Source: Acanthopleura granulata
Lineage: Eukaryota; Mollusca; Polyplacophora; Chitonida; Chitonidae
Reading direction: 5' to 3'
NCBI GenBank assembly: GCA_016165875.1
Contig: JABBOT010000031.1
Location: forward strand, 499,109 to 563,108
Length of the DNA stretch: 64,000 nucleotides
Shown here: positions 43,903-54,400 of the stretch, one piece after another
How the letters are laid out: each line of letters starts with the position of its first letter
Position numbering within the stretch: position 1 is the stretch's first letter
Notes under the pieces: generated by a model
Database searches by the model: none
Told to the model about the DNA's origin: nothing
Seen by the model: only the letters and a program-made list of their open reading frames with translations
Position numbers and translations under genes: made by a program

Positions 43903-44085
43903 GAAGCATTATGGTGGGAGAAAACCCGGCAGGGCCCGGGGGAAACCCACGATCATCCGCAGGTTGCTGCCAGACCTTCCAACATACGGCCGGACAGGAA
44001 CTCACGGCGACTGCATTGGTGGGAGACTCTTGGGTAATCACGCTGCGCTAGAGCGCTACACAACTGAGCCAGGAGGCCCCCGGTT
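43903..44085 (-). mobile_element. SINE inserted in the 3' UTR of the 42.6-kb gene
   Basis: Inverted copy lacking the 3' tail: begins at AGCATTATGGTGGGAGAAAA, then CCCGGCAGGGCCCGGGGGAA, GCAGGTTGCTGCCAGACC, ending with the head AGCGCTACACAACTGAGCC. It starts 26 bases after the stop codon, so the mature 3' end likely contains it. Confidence 0.87.
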
Positions 44086-44252
44086 CGTTATATATAACAT
44101 GTTAATTTAAAACTTTCCTCACTGATACTGGTATTTCGTGGATAATGTTGTTTTACTCTTGGCAATCCAGTCTCAGATCGTAAAAGTAAAGAATTATTTT
44201 GTATAGAGTGATTCGAGCAGTAAGGCCCCTAAGGATATGAATCGATACAGTG

Positions 44253-44258
44253 AATAAA
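44253..44258 (+). terminator. Candidate polyadenylation signal for the 42.6-kb gene
   Basis: AATAAA about 375 bases after the stop, past the SINE. It is the first canonical signal on this strand after the frame ends, but no cleavage site can be proven by eye. Confidence 0.4.
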
Positions 44259-44667
44259 ACATCCAGTTTACATTCTCTGCTGTGACGTCGCATCAGTATA
44301 AACAAAAGCAAATCAGCTGAGGCACGGTGTTCACAGTCTCACAATGTCACTCTTGAGGGCCCAGAGTCCAACCAGTCCCCGGATGCTCTAGCACCCTAGA
44401 TGGCCGGAGACGCGTCCTAAGCGGATTCCCATGCAGTGGGCGAGATATAACAGATGTGATGTAAAGAGAAAAAGAGTTCAAAGCTCAAAGAATCTTTCAA
44501 TAGTCTACATTCGGCCAAATGGCACAACAAAAGTCATACAGCACAATATATATAAAAGTGACTTAATTGTGATAGCAGCAATTCGCCATACTTACTGAAG
44601 ACATCAATTAATTTAGCTTATAAAAGTTCAGGGTCCCTAAATACTAAATTTGCACTGTAAAAAAGAA

Positions 44668-44668
<1 letters not shown>

Positions 44669-44712
<44 letters not shown>
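44669..44712. repeat. (AT)n microsatellite
   Basis: About 22 uninterrupted AT units. The surrounding 44086-45066 stretch otherwise holds only the poly(A) signal noted above. Confidence 0.97.
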
Positions 44713-44715
<3 letters not shown>

Positions 44716-45069
44716 AGTAATAAGCTATAACTTCATGAGTATGTATGGAGTAAACAACAACCAAGTTAATATATTTTAATAACGGTTTTACACATCCTTA
44801 AAACTGGATAACGCCGAGCATCTTTCTCTCGTGTCCCAACCTGAACAAAAGTGAGTAAAATATATTATATGGCATATTTTGACGAAATATAATTAATCAG
44901 TTCGGGACAAATTACGGTAACATAACAAAATCAATTGTTAATGCGTTCCTCCACTCATAACCATGATCGCTGCAGTATGTCACATGTCAATGTTTTTGAC
45001 CATACCGGTATCGTAAATGAAAAGTCGAGTAAAGAAAATGTAAGGAGACGGACAAAACTCTTTCACAGG

Positions 45070-45193
45070 GTTTTCTGTCAGCAACCTGGGTATGGTCGTG
45101 GGTTTCCTCCCACCATAATGCTGGCCGTCGTCGTATAAGTGAAATATTCTTGAGTACGGCGTAAAACACCAATCAAATAAATAAATAAATTAA
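45070..45193 (+). mobile_element. SINE, 3' half
   Basis: Contains TCAGCAACCTGGGTATGGTC, TTTCCTCCCACCATAATGCT, GGCCGTCGTCGTATAAGTGA, AATATTCTTGAGTACGGCGT and AAAACACCAATCAAATAAAT plus AAATA repeats. 5' truncated. Confidence 0.87.
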
Positions 45194-45514
45194 TAGTACA
45201 TACCCAGAAAATATCGCCATATTTGCAAGTTTCAAAGTTGAAAAAGTTGCACGGCTAAAATGGCATGGCAGAAATGCGTGAAATTGAGGTATGTAGTAGG
45301 CCTGAGGACTGTCTTTCACGAGTAAAAGTTTGGGTGTCCTAGATCACGTGATCTAGCCGCCATATTGGATTGATAGGAAAACATTTGAGAGACATTTTCT
45401 TCCCAACTCTCAGTCTGACTGACCTGAAATTTTGCACATGTAACAACTGCTGCCTTTGCATTATTTATTAGGAAACAGAATGCAATGTGTGAGCAAATAA
45501 CCGGAACCAGAAGT

Positions 45515-46125
45515 GATGAAATATGAAAACAAAAATTTTGAATTTGAGTACGCTTAACATGCTACCTGACGTAGATCGACGTCCTGATCACGAATCTGAT
45601 CTTATTTCTTCGCTACGATGCATATTTTTTTGTCGCAGATTGCTATCAAAGTGCGGAAAAGCGCAATTTCCCCCATACTTGCCTGTGACGAGACAGAAAA
45701 CGGTTAAAGCTCATGACTGCTCAGTGGAAAGTGCTATACATGCTCTGTATACGTGCTGAAAATCTTTGAGCTGTTTTAAAAAATACAGGATCTAGAGGGT
45801 TTCAAGATTTGACTTAAGGCAGATTTGCCATAATTGGCACATAATGCATCTGTATGATATGTAATGCATCTATAATGCATTCGTGTTTAGGATGAAAGTT
45901 CAAATATTGACAGCGTTCTACCCGACGTAGTTTGACGTCCTGATCACGAATCTGGTCATATTTATTTCCTGCTATATATACTTTTGCCACAAGTTGCTGT
46001 AAGAGTGCGACAAGGAGCAATTTTCCCCATGTCTGCGGGTCACATGAATAAAACCTTTTACAGCAGTAAACATGGAAACCTCGTAGTGCACAGGGATGCA
46101 CATCTACTGTATATACCCCGATGTA
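45515..46125. repeat. Two-copy direct repeat, about 240 bp each
   Basis: Copies at about 45515-45765 and 45890-46125 share CC(T/C)GACGTAG, GACGTCCTGATCACGAATCT, TTGCT(A/G)T(A/C)A(A/G)AGTGCG, GCAATTT(C/T)CCCC and a CTGTATA end; they are about 70% alike. Frames on both strands through here are explained by this repeat. From 46130 to 47254 I see nothing further. Confidence 0.65.
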
Positions 46126-47254
46126 AACAAAGAAACGCTGAAGACATGCACATTCAGGCCCTATTGGCTTTAACCCCGACATCACTGTCCCTGACGTGTA
46201 TTTTCGTTTTATATTTTGAACGCAGCCTTCTTGTTCGTGTCGGGTTGTCTCCCTTCCAAAACACGTTGTGATGAAGTGAAAACATCATCGGTAAGATCTA
46301 AGTGAGTAGGACAGTTTTGGCAGAAGACTGAAATGCACTGGAGTCGAGCGATACTTCCAAAATGTATGGTTTCTCCTGACAGGAAATTGGGTAAACGGTG
46401 AATGGCTTGCAAGGTGTTTTTCACAAAAATAATTGTAGGACGACGTTGTTGTTGTAACTTGAAAGAAACACAGCCACTTGAGGCACATCAGTGGTCAAAC
46501 AGAAGCTGTGCTGAGAGTTGTAAAGTTTGCGACGTTGTCTTGGTAATGGGGTAGGCCTAGATTCAGTTTCAGTGAAAGGCTGCTTTTTTACAATGAACGG
46601 CTGAATAAGTGAGTCAATGACAAATAAGCAAAGGCAGGACCATAACTTTACGACTGCCTTGATCAGAATCGTGGTGTAAAAACTAAGCTACCCACCCTAA
46701 CTCACGTAAATTCATGCAGCACGTTCAGTTCACACTACAAGGACGAAAGTAGAACAGCTGGACCCTAGCCGCAACTGCTCTGACCGTTACTGAACTTACA
46801 TACAGACCAACGTCGCAAATGCTACCTGGCTCAGAGCTGGAAGTTCGTCCCCACACCTTTTAATTTCGCCTGACCATCGTTACACCTGTGCTTGAGATGA
46901 ATCACAAACACTCGTTCATGAACTAGCCTCAAGCTCCACTCACCTGAACAGGTCACTGGCCACCGTATTGTAACCTTCACAGTTGAGATTCCTTGTTATA
47001 GTACACACGTACATTTGTGGCTTTTGCTGTTTTTGTCAGTGGTAGCGTGAGTAGAAGTTGATTTGTGCAATGGCAACTTGGTGTCCATTGTTTTTAAGGT
47101 GAATAAGTTGGAGATATTTCGTTCTCCGTGAGTTACAGTCAGATGTGGGAAAAACACAATTGGGTAGGGGTCTTCTGTTTCACTCCTGGACTAAATTAAA
47201 AGGTGAGGGGATGAACTATCGTTTGTTACTGAAGTACATACATTAGTTGAGTGG

Positions 47255-47516
47255 GGCCTTTGTGGCTCAGTTGGTTAGCGCGCTAGCACAGCGCAATAAC
47301 CCAAAAGCCTCCCACCAAGGTGGCTGTGGTGAGTTCAGCTCATGCTGGCTTCCTCCTGACTGTACGTAGGAAGGTCTGCCAGCAACCTGGGGATGGTTGT
47401 GAGTTTCGCCCGGGCTCTACCCGGTTTCCTCCCACCATAATGCTGGCCACCGTCATATAAGTGAAATATTCTTGAGTACAGCGTGAAACAAGAATCAAAT
47501 AAATAATAAATAAATA
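47255..47516 (+). mobile_element. tRNA-derived SINE, full-length reference copy
   Basis: Head GGCCTTTGTGGCTCAGTTGG, TTAGCGCGCTAGCACAGCGC carries a tRNA-like A box (47262-47280); B-box-like GTGAGTTCAGCTC is at 47329-47341. The body has AAGGTCTGCCAGCAACCTGG, GCCCGGGCTCTACCCGG and TCCTCCCACCATAATGCTGG. The tail has GTATAAGTGAAATATTCTTG-like sequence, GTACAGCGTGAAACAAGAAT and AAATAAATAATAAATAAAT. This copy shows the family structure used to identify the others. Confidence 0.93.
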
Positions 47517-47519
47517 CAT

Positions 47520-48351
47520 AAGTTAAGTAACCCTCGAAGTAGTTGCTCCTTGGGAGGACTAACACAGGCCTAGATTGAATCCTGTTTTCCTCATTATGAG
47601 GTTACGTAAAATGAAAACACAACTAGAAATGTGTTACGGCTTTCTAAAAACTTGTGTTTTTTCTTAACTGCGACCAATCTTTTCTAAATTTAACGCACTT
47701 CAAACATGTTGTTAGTTTTGAGGGGGGAATTCGCACAGATCAGTATTCAGCTGCATGCGTCTGACGCCTCTGCCATTTTTCTGCACAACTAAGTAATGCA
47801 TCATAGGTGACAAACTGCATGTTTTCTTTCAAATCATAAGCACACCACAGTTGTGTACTTGTGATAAAACCCATTATAGTTTGCTGTAAATGCAATGTCA
47901 CAGCTTCAGAGTGCATCTGGTTATATTCAAGTCACCTTCCTGAAAAGCAGAAATACCTATCCAGATTTAACTGACGTGTTCAGTTTTTTTAGGCGTGCAA
48001 AAATTTTCCTCATTGGATATGCATATTTTGTTGTGTTTGGATCCTGCTCTAAACCAGTCTAGTTTAATGTCAGGCTATATCTGGGCTGTACTGTACTAAA
48101 TTTTAACTGTTTAACTGAATTCCAGTTTAATGTATAAATTTGCTAGTGAAGTTAGAATTGAGAATGACTGCATGTGTTTTGCTCTGAAACTGTGTGTGGA
48201 TATTTTGATGTTAATGAATGTTCATAATTGCCTGAAACTCATTAGTATGTTTTACTCATTACCAGATGTTGATGAAATTTGATCCAGTGGACTAACCTAC
48301 CAACTGACAAAGTCACAGTTTCCTGCTTGACGTGACAAAAAAACCACAAAG
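47520..48351 (+). promoter_or_regulatory. Upstream region of TYW1
   Basis: AT-rich sequence with no gene or repeat that I can support. The TYW1 promoter and 5' UTR should be here. No clear TATA box at a sensible distance; probably a dispersed-start promoter. Confidence 0.35.
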
Positions 48352-48486
48352 ATGCTGGAAAAATTAGTAACTTTTCTGAACATGAGGGCCCTGGATTGCC
48401 TCACCTTGCCTCTTTGGACTCTCCTGCTCGGGGGTGCTGGTCTTATATGGCTGTTGTTTCAACGTAGGACACCATTAAATGTGAAG
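48352..48486 (+). CDS. TYW1: TYW1 exon 1: N-terminal membrane anchor
   Basis: 45 codons from the first ATG, phase 0. A Leu/Gly-rich span ([20 protein letters not shown]) precedes the flavodoxin part, as in animal TYW1 proteins. Donor is GTATAG. In-frame stops just upstream of the ATG and correct joining to exon 2 support the start. Confidence 0.9.
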
Positions 48487-51400
48487 GTATAGTGACTCAT
48501 GTCAAATCCATGACGAGTGGTTGTGGAATAGTGTTTACAAGTGTTCCTGAACATACTGTTAAATTTTCAGCTGGTTTAAGGCTAGCACTAAGATGACTAA
48601 GACGATGGTATTTGCCTCCAAACATTTTATTTCTAATATTCAGTATAATTTGCCTATTTTTTCTCCACAGAGAGGACTATGATCAGTGAAATACACATAC
48701 CTATTATATGTTTTTGAACTCGTATTAATTCATGTAATTTTTTCAATTGACTATCCATTTTGATGATTTTTCAGACAGTGGACTGTTGCAAAAATTATGT
48801 AACTATGACATCAATCAAAGTTTTTCCTTTTGTTTCCAGAATTATGTAACTGTGACATCAATCAAAGTTTTTCCTTTTGTTTCCAGAATTATGTAACTGT
48901 GACATCAATCAAAGTTTTTCCTTTTGTTTCCAGAATTATGTAACTGTGACATCAATCAAAGTTTTTCCTTTTGTTTCCAGAATTATGTAACTGTGACATC
49001 AATCAAAGTTTTTCCTTTTGTTTCCAGAATTATGTAACTGTGACATCAATCAAAGTTTTTCCTTTTGTTTCCAGAAACTTTACAAGAGCCCAGTTAAATC
49101 TTCTGAAACTGAAACTGATTTGACGAGCCAGATCAAGAATGACACATTACCAGATGGAGAAATTAAGAAGCTGACTGTCAGAGTTATGTATGGAACTCAG
49201 ACTGGCACTGCCGAGGTTAGAAGATTGAGTGTTGCATATCAACTTTATATCAGATATCAGCATGTACTGGAGCAAAGGAAAAGATTTAAAAATTCGGATG
49301 AAGAATCCAGTCTGATTTTTTGTTCAAAAGGGTTTTGATATTCTCAGTATTCTTAACATATTTTCCCATGTAATAAAATCACATCGCATTTAAATCAGAG
49401 TTTTTTTAAAAACATTACTCTGATGGGTAACGTAGTTAATGTGAAGTCTTATCAACTGTTAACCGAACATGTGCCTGTATTTCTTATGATTATCCAGTAA
49501 CATTGTGTGAATTTTTAAGCACTGCAAACAAATAGAAGAAAAATGCATGATAAAAAGGTTATCTTGAAATCTCACCACAAAAATCAAGTACTGATGAAAC
49601 TTGACTAGTCAAAACATCTTGACTGAATAGTGTGAGAGTTAATTTTTACCATTTTTCCAGACATATTGGTATTTTACTTCGTTCATGTTGAACTGAAGGA
49701 AGTAACTCATAAAATTTCATATTTTTCAGAAATTGGCAAAGTTGTTGCACAAAAGTATCACAGAAAAGTTTGGTAGTTTAGGTGTTGTGGATGTTACAGA
49801 TGTAAAGGATTTTGACCCTGAAGATCAACTGGCAGAAGAGGTTTGCATTGTATATGTTATCCAAATAAATTAATATTTCATGCAGTTGTGCTTAAGAAAC
49901 AGTGTTATCCCATAATTAGGAAATTTGTTTTTTAAATCCGATGCGGCATCTTTCAAGGAATTACACATTAGAAGGCTAAGTCTGTGTAGCAATCATTTTA
50001 TGGTAGAAAAGGGTGCTAAATTGAGATTAACAACATTATTTTATGTCAGTGTGCATCCTGAGGAAAAAAGAAAAATATTGCTGAACAGCTTAGTATTTTT
50101 TTTCAAATGGTGACATGCCCATAAACCACCTATAAGACTCTATTGAAAAGTGACCTTTTTTTTTCTTTTTCTTTCTTTCAGGCAAACAGTGGTAACATCT
50201 GTGTGTTGATTATCTCCACCTATACCAATGGTCAGCCACCAGATGGCGCTGCCTGGTTCTGTAAATGGCTCAAAGAGGCAGCATCTGATTTCAGAGTTCA
50301 GAAGACTTTACTTAGAGGTCTGAAATTTGCTGTCCTTGGCCTGGGAAATTCTTTGTACAAAGAGAATTTTAATATGGTAAGCTGATCCTCCTGGCTCACT
50401 TTTTTGTCCTGCCTTGGAAATGATGGGGGACCTCATTGGTCTGAGGATCCATCTGTATGTTGGCTTATCTCTCCAACTGTGTGCTGCCCTCTCTGTCCAT
50501 GTGTGTCTTGGTCTGTCTGTCCATTTGTGCATTGGCCTGTCTGTCCATCTGTATGCTGATCTTTCTGTCCATCTGTGTTTTGGTCTGTCTGTCCATCTGT
50601 GCATTTGTCTGTCTGTCCATCTGTGTGCTGCTCTTTCTGTCCATCTGTGTTTTGGTCTATCTGTCCATCGGTGTGCTGGTCTGTCTGTCCATCTGTGTGC
50701 AGGTCTATCTGTCCATCTGTGTCCTGATTTGTCTGTCCATATGTGCATTGGTTTGTCTGTCCATCTGTCTGGTGGTCTTTCTGTCCATCTGTGTTCTGGT
50801 ATATCTGTCCATCTGAGCAGTGGTCTGTCTGTCCATCTGTGTGCTGGTCTGTCTGTCCATGTGTGCATTGGTTTGTCTGTCCATGTGTGTTTTGGTCCGT
50901 CTGTCTGTGTGCTGGTATATCTGTCCATCTGTGCATTGGTCTGTGTGTCCATCTGTGTGCTGGCTATCTGTCATCTGTGTACTGATCTGTCTGTCCATCT
51001 GTGTATTGGTCTGCCTGTCCATCTGTGTGCAGGTCTATCTGTCCATCTGTGTGCTGATCTGTATGTCCATGTGTGCATTGGTTTGTCTGTCCATCTGTGT
51101 GCTGGTCTTTCTGTCCATCTGTGTGCTGGTATATCTGTCCATCTAAGCAGTAGTCTGTCTGTCCATCTATGTGCTGGTCTGTCTGTCCATGTGTGCATTG
51201 GTTTGTCTGTCCATGTGTGTTTTGGTCTGTCTGTGTGCTGGTCTGTGTGTCCATCTGTGCATTGGTGTGTCTCTCCATCTGTGTTTTGGTCTATCTGTCC
51301 ATGTATGTGCTGGTCTGTTTCTCCATCTGTGCATTGGTCTGTGTGTCCATCTGTGTGCTGGTCTGTCTGTCCATCTGTGTGCTGGTCTGTGTGTCTTTCT

Positions 51401-54400
51401 GTGCATTGGTCTGTATGTCCATCTTTGTGCTGGTCTATCTGTCCATGTGTACATTGGTCTGTCCATCTGTATGCTGGTCCGTCTGTCTGTATATGTTTTG
51501 GTTTGTCTGTCCATCTTTGCATTGGTCTGTCTGTCCATCTGTGTGCTTGTGTGTGTGTTCATCTATGTGCTCGTCTGTCTGTCCATCTGTGCTTTGGTCT
51601 GTGTGTCCATCTGTGTGCTGGTTTATGTGTTCATCTGTGCATTGGTCTGTCTGTCCGTCCATCTATGTGGTGGTCTGTCCGTCCATATGTGTGCCGACCT
51701 GTCCGTCTGTCCTTGTGCATTAGCATGCCTCTCCATGTGTGCGTTGATTTTTTTGTCCATCTATGCTTTGATTTTTTTGTCCATCTGAGCATTGGCCTCT
51801 TTGTCCATTTATGTGCTGGTCTGTCTGTCCATCTGCTAACTTATACATGTAGGTTTTAGAAATATAACTTTCCTCAGTATTTTTGTATGTGCTCATGTGC
51901 TGTGAATTTTTGAAGTGGTTAACTCTGCCTGTAGTTACATGTAGAAGGTTGTGACTAATTGTTGTTCTAGTGGACTCTGTCAATGGTTGCACAGATGACA
52001 CAATTAACTGGGATGACTCCATTTGCTGCTTATTGACAGGTTGGGAGAAACATAGATGAGTGGCTGAGTTTACTGTCTGCATCCAGAGTTACCTCCCTTG
52101 GGCTAGGTGACGAAAATGTGTCAGAAAGTCAACATGGAGGTTAGTTCGATAAACAAGCTCAGTGGAACATTGTCGTACCTCCATTTTTGTTTTAATGTTT
52201 TTTTGTTTATTGATTTGTGTTTTTGTAAATTCATCAAAAAGTGTTAATTATGGTTCTTGTTTTGTCCATATACATTGATGGAATTTGTGTGCAGGTCATT
52301 GAATTTCTTTGGAAGTCCTGGAAATTGAGTAAAATGAAAAAAACTTTCCACCAGTTTATGGCTACAATTCCTTGTAGAAATGAAAGTCTTGGAAATTCCT
52401 GGATTCTTTCAGAAAAAAAACACTGGAAAGTCTTGGAGTTTATCAAGTGTCATGTGTTTAGAGTTAAAAATATCAATTTTCTACCTTGCTCTGCTGTATT
52501 TAACTGCATAGCAGAGACCTTCATGGCCAAACCTGTTTTGTTCAAGTCAAAATTAGTACACAGGGTCACTTTTTGTTTCAGGTGTAGAGGCTGATTTTGT
52601 CTTCTGGAAGCAAAATCTTTTATCAGAAATATCTCAGTTAGTGAAAAGTGGTGAAAAACAAGAATCTGCTGTAGAGGAGAGGCCATGCTGTGGAGGAGAG
52701 CATTCAGATTGTCACTGTAAACAGCAGGTAACAGTGTGTACAGAACTCGCTACATGCTATGAAAAATCTGTTTCAGATACCAATTTGTAGTTTATATATA
52801 CATTATTCTGGTCTTATGTAATGTAAAGCAAGGATACAAAGTTACCTCAGTCATAAACATCTGCATTCAACTAATCAAAGTCACTTTAAGTCTCTTGCTT
52901 GTGTTTGAAACTTCTGTTTGATTTTCTCAAGTGAAAAGATGAAAGCAGAATCTTTTAATGATGTGACACACAAGTCAAGTATGTAAATCGAAGTAGGATG
53001 TGCAACGTATTACTTCTGTATGTGCGAAAACTACGGGTACACGTACACTGTCAGTGAGACGTTTAAACTCATGCCTAATTCTAATGGAGTTTCAGTATTT
53101 TTTGATACATGTTGATACAGTCTTTATGTGATATTAGTACAGTTTCTACATGTTCTTGTGATATTGTGATGTTTCCTTGTCCTTACAATAACAATGTACT
53201 GTTTCAGTAAGTTTCATGATAGGAAGGTATTTTCATGTTTTTGTGATAATAGTATGACGTTTCCCTAAGTCTTTCATGTTTTAGTGATATGTATCATGCC
53301 ATACAAGCACAAGTTTCATGTTTCACAAGGCATACTTATACCTTCTTTCCTCAAGTTCCATGTGCTGGTGGTATAGCCATGCCAAGCATCCACAAGTTTC
53401 TTGTCCTTGTGGCATACTTATACCTTCTTTCCTCAAGTTCCATGTGCTGGTGGTATAGCCATGCCAAGCATCCACAAGTTTCTTGTTCTTGTGGCATACT
53501 TATACCTTGTTTCCACAAGTTTCGTGTGCTGGTGGTATAGTCGTGCCAAGCATCCACAGGTTTCTTGTCCTTGTGGCATACTTATACCTTCTTTTCTCAA
53601 GTTCCATGTGCTGGTGGTATAGCCATACCAGGCATCCACAAGTTTCTTGTCCTTGTGGCATACTTATACCTTCTTTCCTCAAGTTCCATGTGCTGGTGGT
53701 ATAGTCGTGCCATGCGCCCACATGGTTCACGTTCTGGAAGTATTATCCCATGTAAACTGATGGAATAAAACATTTTGTGAAGCCCTGGATTTTACCAACC
53801 CAACCAATTTCTCCCCCGTCAAATTGAAAAGATACATAAATCGCACTGAAAGTGGTTCCTTCATATGTGAAAGGTTAGAGGAACTGATTGAGTGTATTCA
53901 TGCCATGTTTCCACAAGTTTCTGGTTCTGGTTGTGTTGTAATGACATGTTTCCACATTGTTCCATGTTCTGGTGGTATAGCCATGCCATGTTTCCACAAT
54001 GTTTCCATACTTGTATCAGGATGAGGAGGAGGTCACAACCTCTGAGGATGAGGACACTGAGAACACAGATCTGACCTCTCCTGGAGAAGGACTGATTGAC
54101 CTTGAGGATCTAGGAGGAGTCCTCAAAACCATGAAATCAAACAAGGTCAGAATAACACAAACAATAACACTCTGCTTATTTATGGCTGCTCCTTCTGCTT
54201 TACTTCTTCAAAAAGGGCAACATTGAATGCTAGAATTTCACCTAATATTTTTGCTGACGATGTGGAATTATTTATAACCTGTTAAGGTGCAAACATATAG
54301 CATAATATCACAGCAATATCAGCAATAATGGCAGGATTTTGAAGATAATGAAACCGTTGCACATTGAGTATTCTGTGTGTTTTAGCCAGGTGACAGCGTA

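Noticed and set aside
48793..49074. CRISPR-like array
   Set aside because: Identical units without unique spacers in a eukaryotic intron; it is a direct tandem repeat of a splice acceptor.
50308..51859. Long open frames (up to 481 codons plus, 214 minus) that look like Cys-rich or Gln/Thr-rich proteins
   Set aside because: All are translations of the 24-bp array inside TYW1 intron 4, with 8-residue periodicity in several frames on both strands.
53289..53768. Overlapping 66-83-codon frames on both strands
   Set aside because: Spaced exactly 82 bases apart; they are the 82-bp minisatellite.
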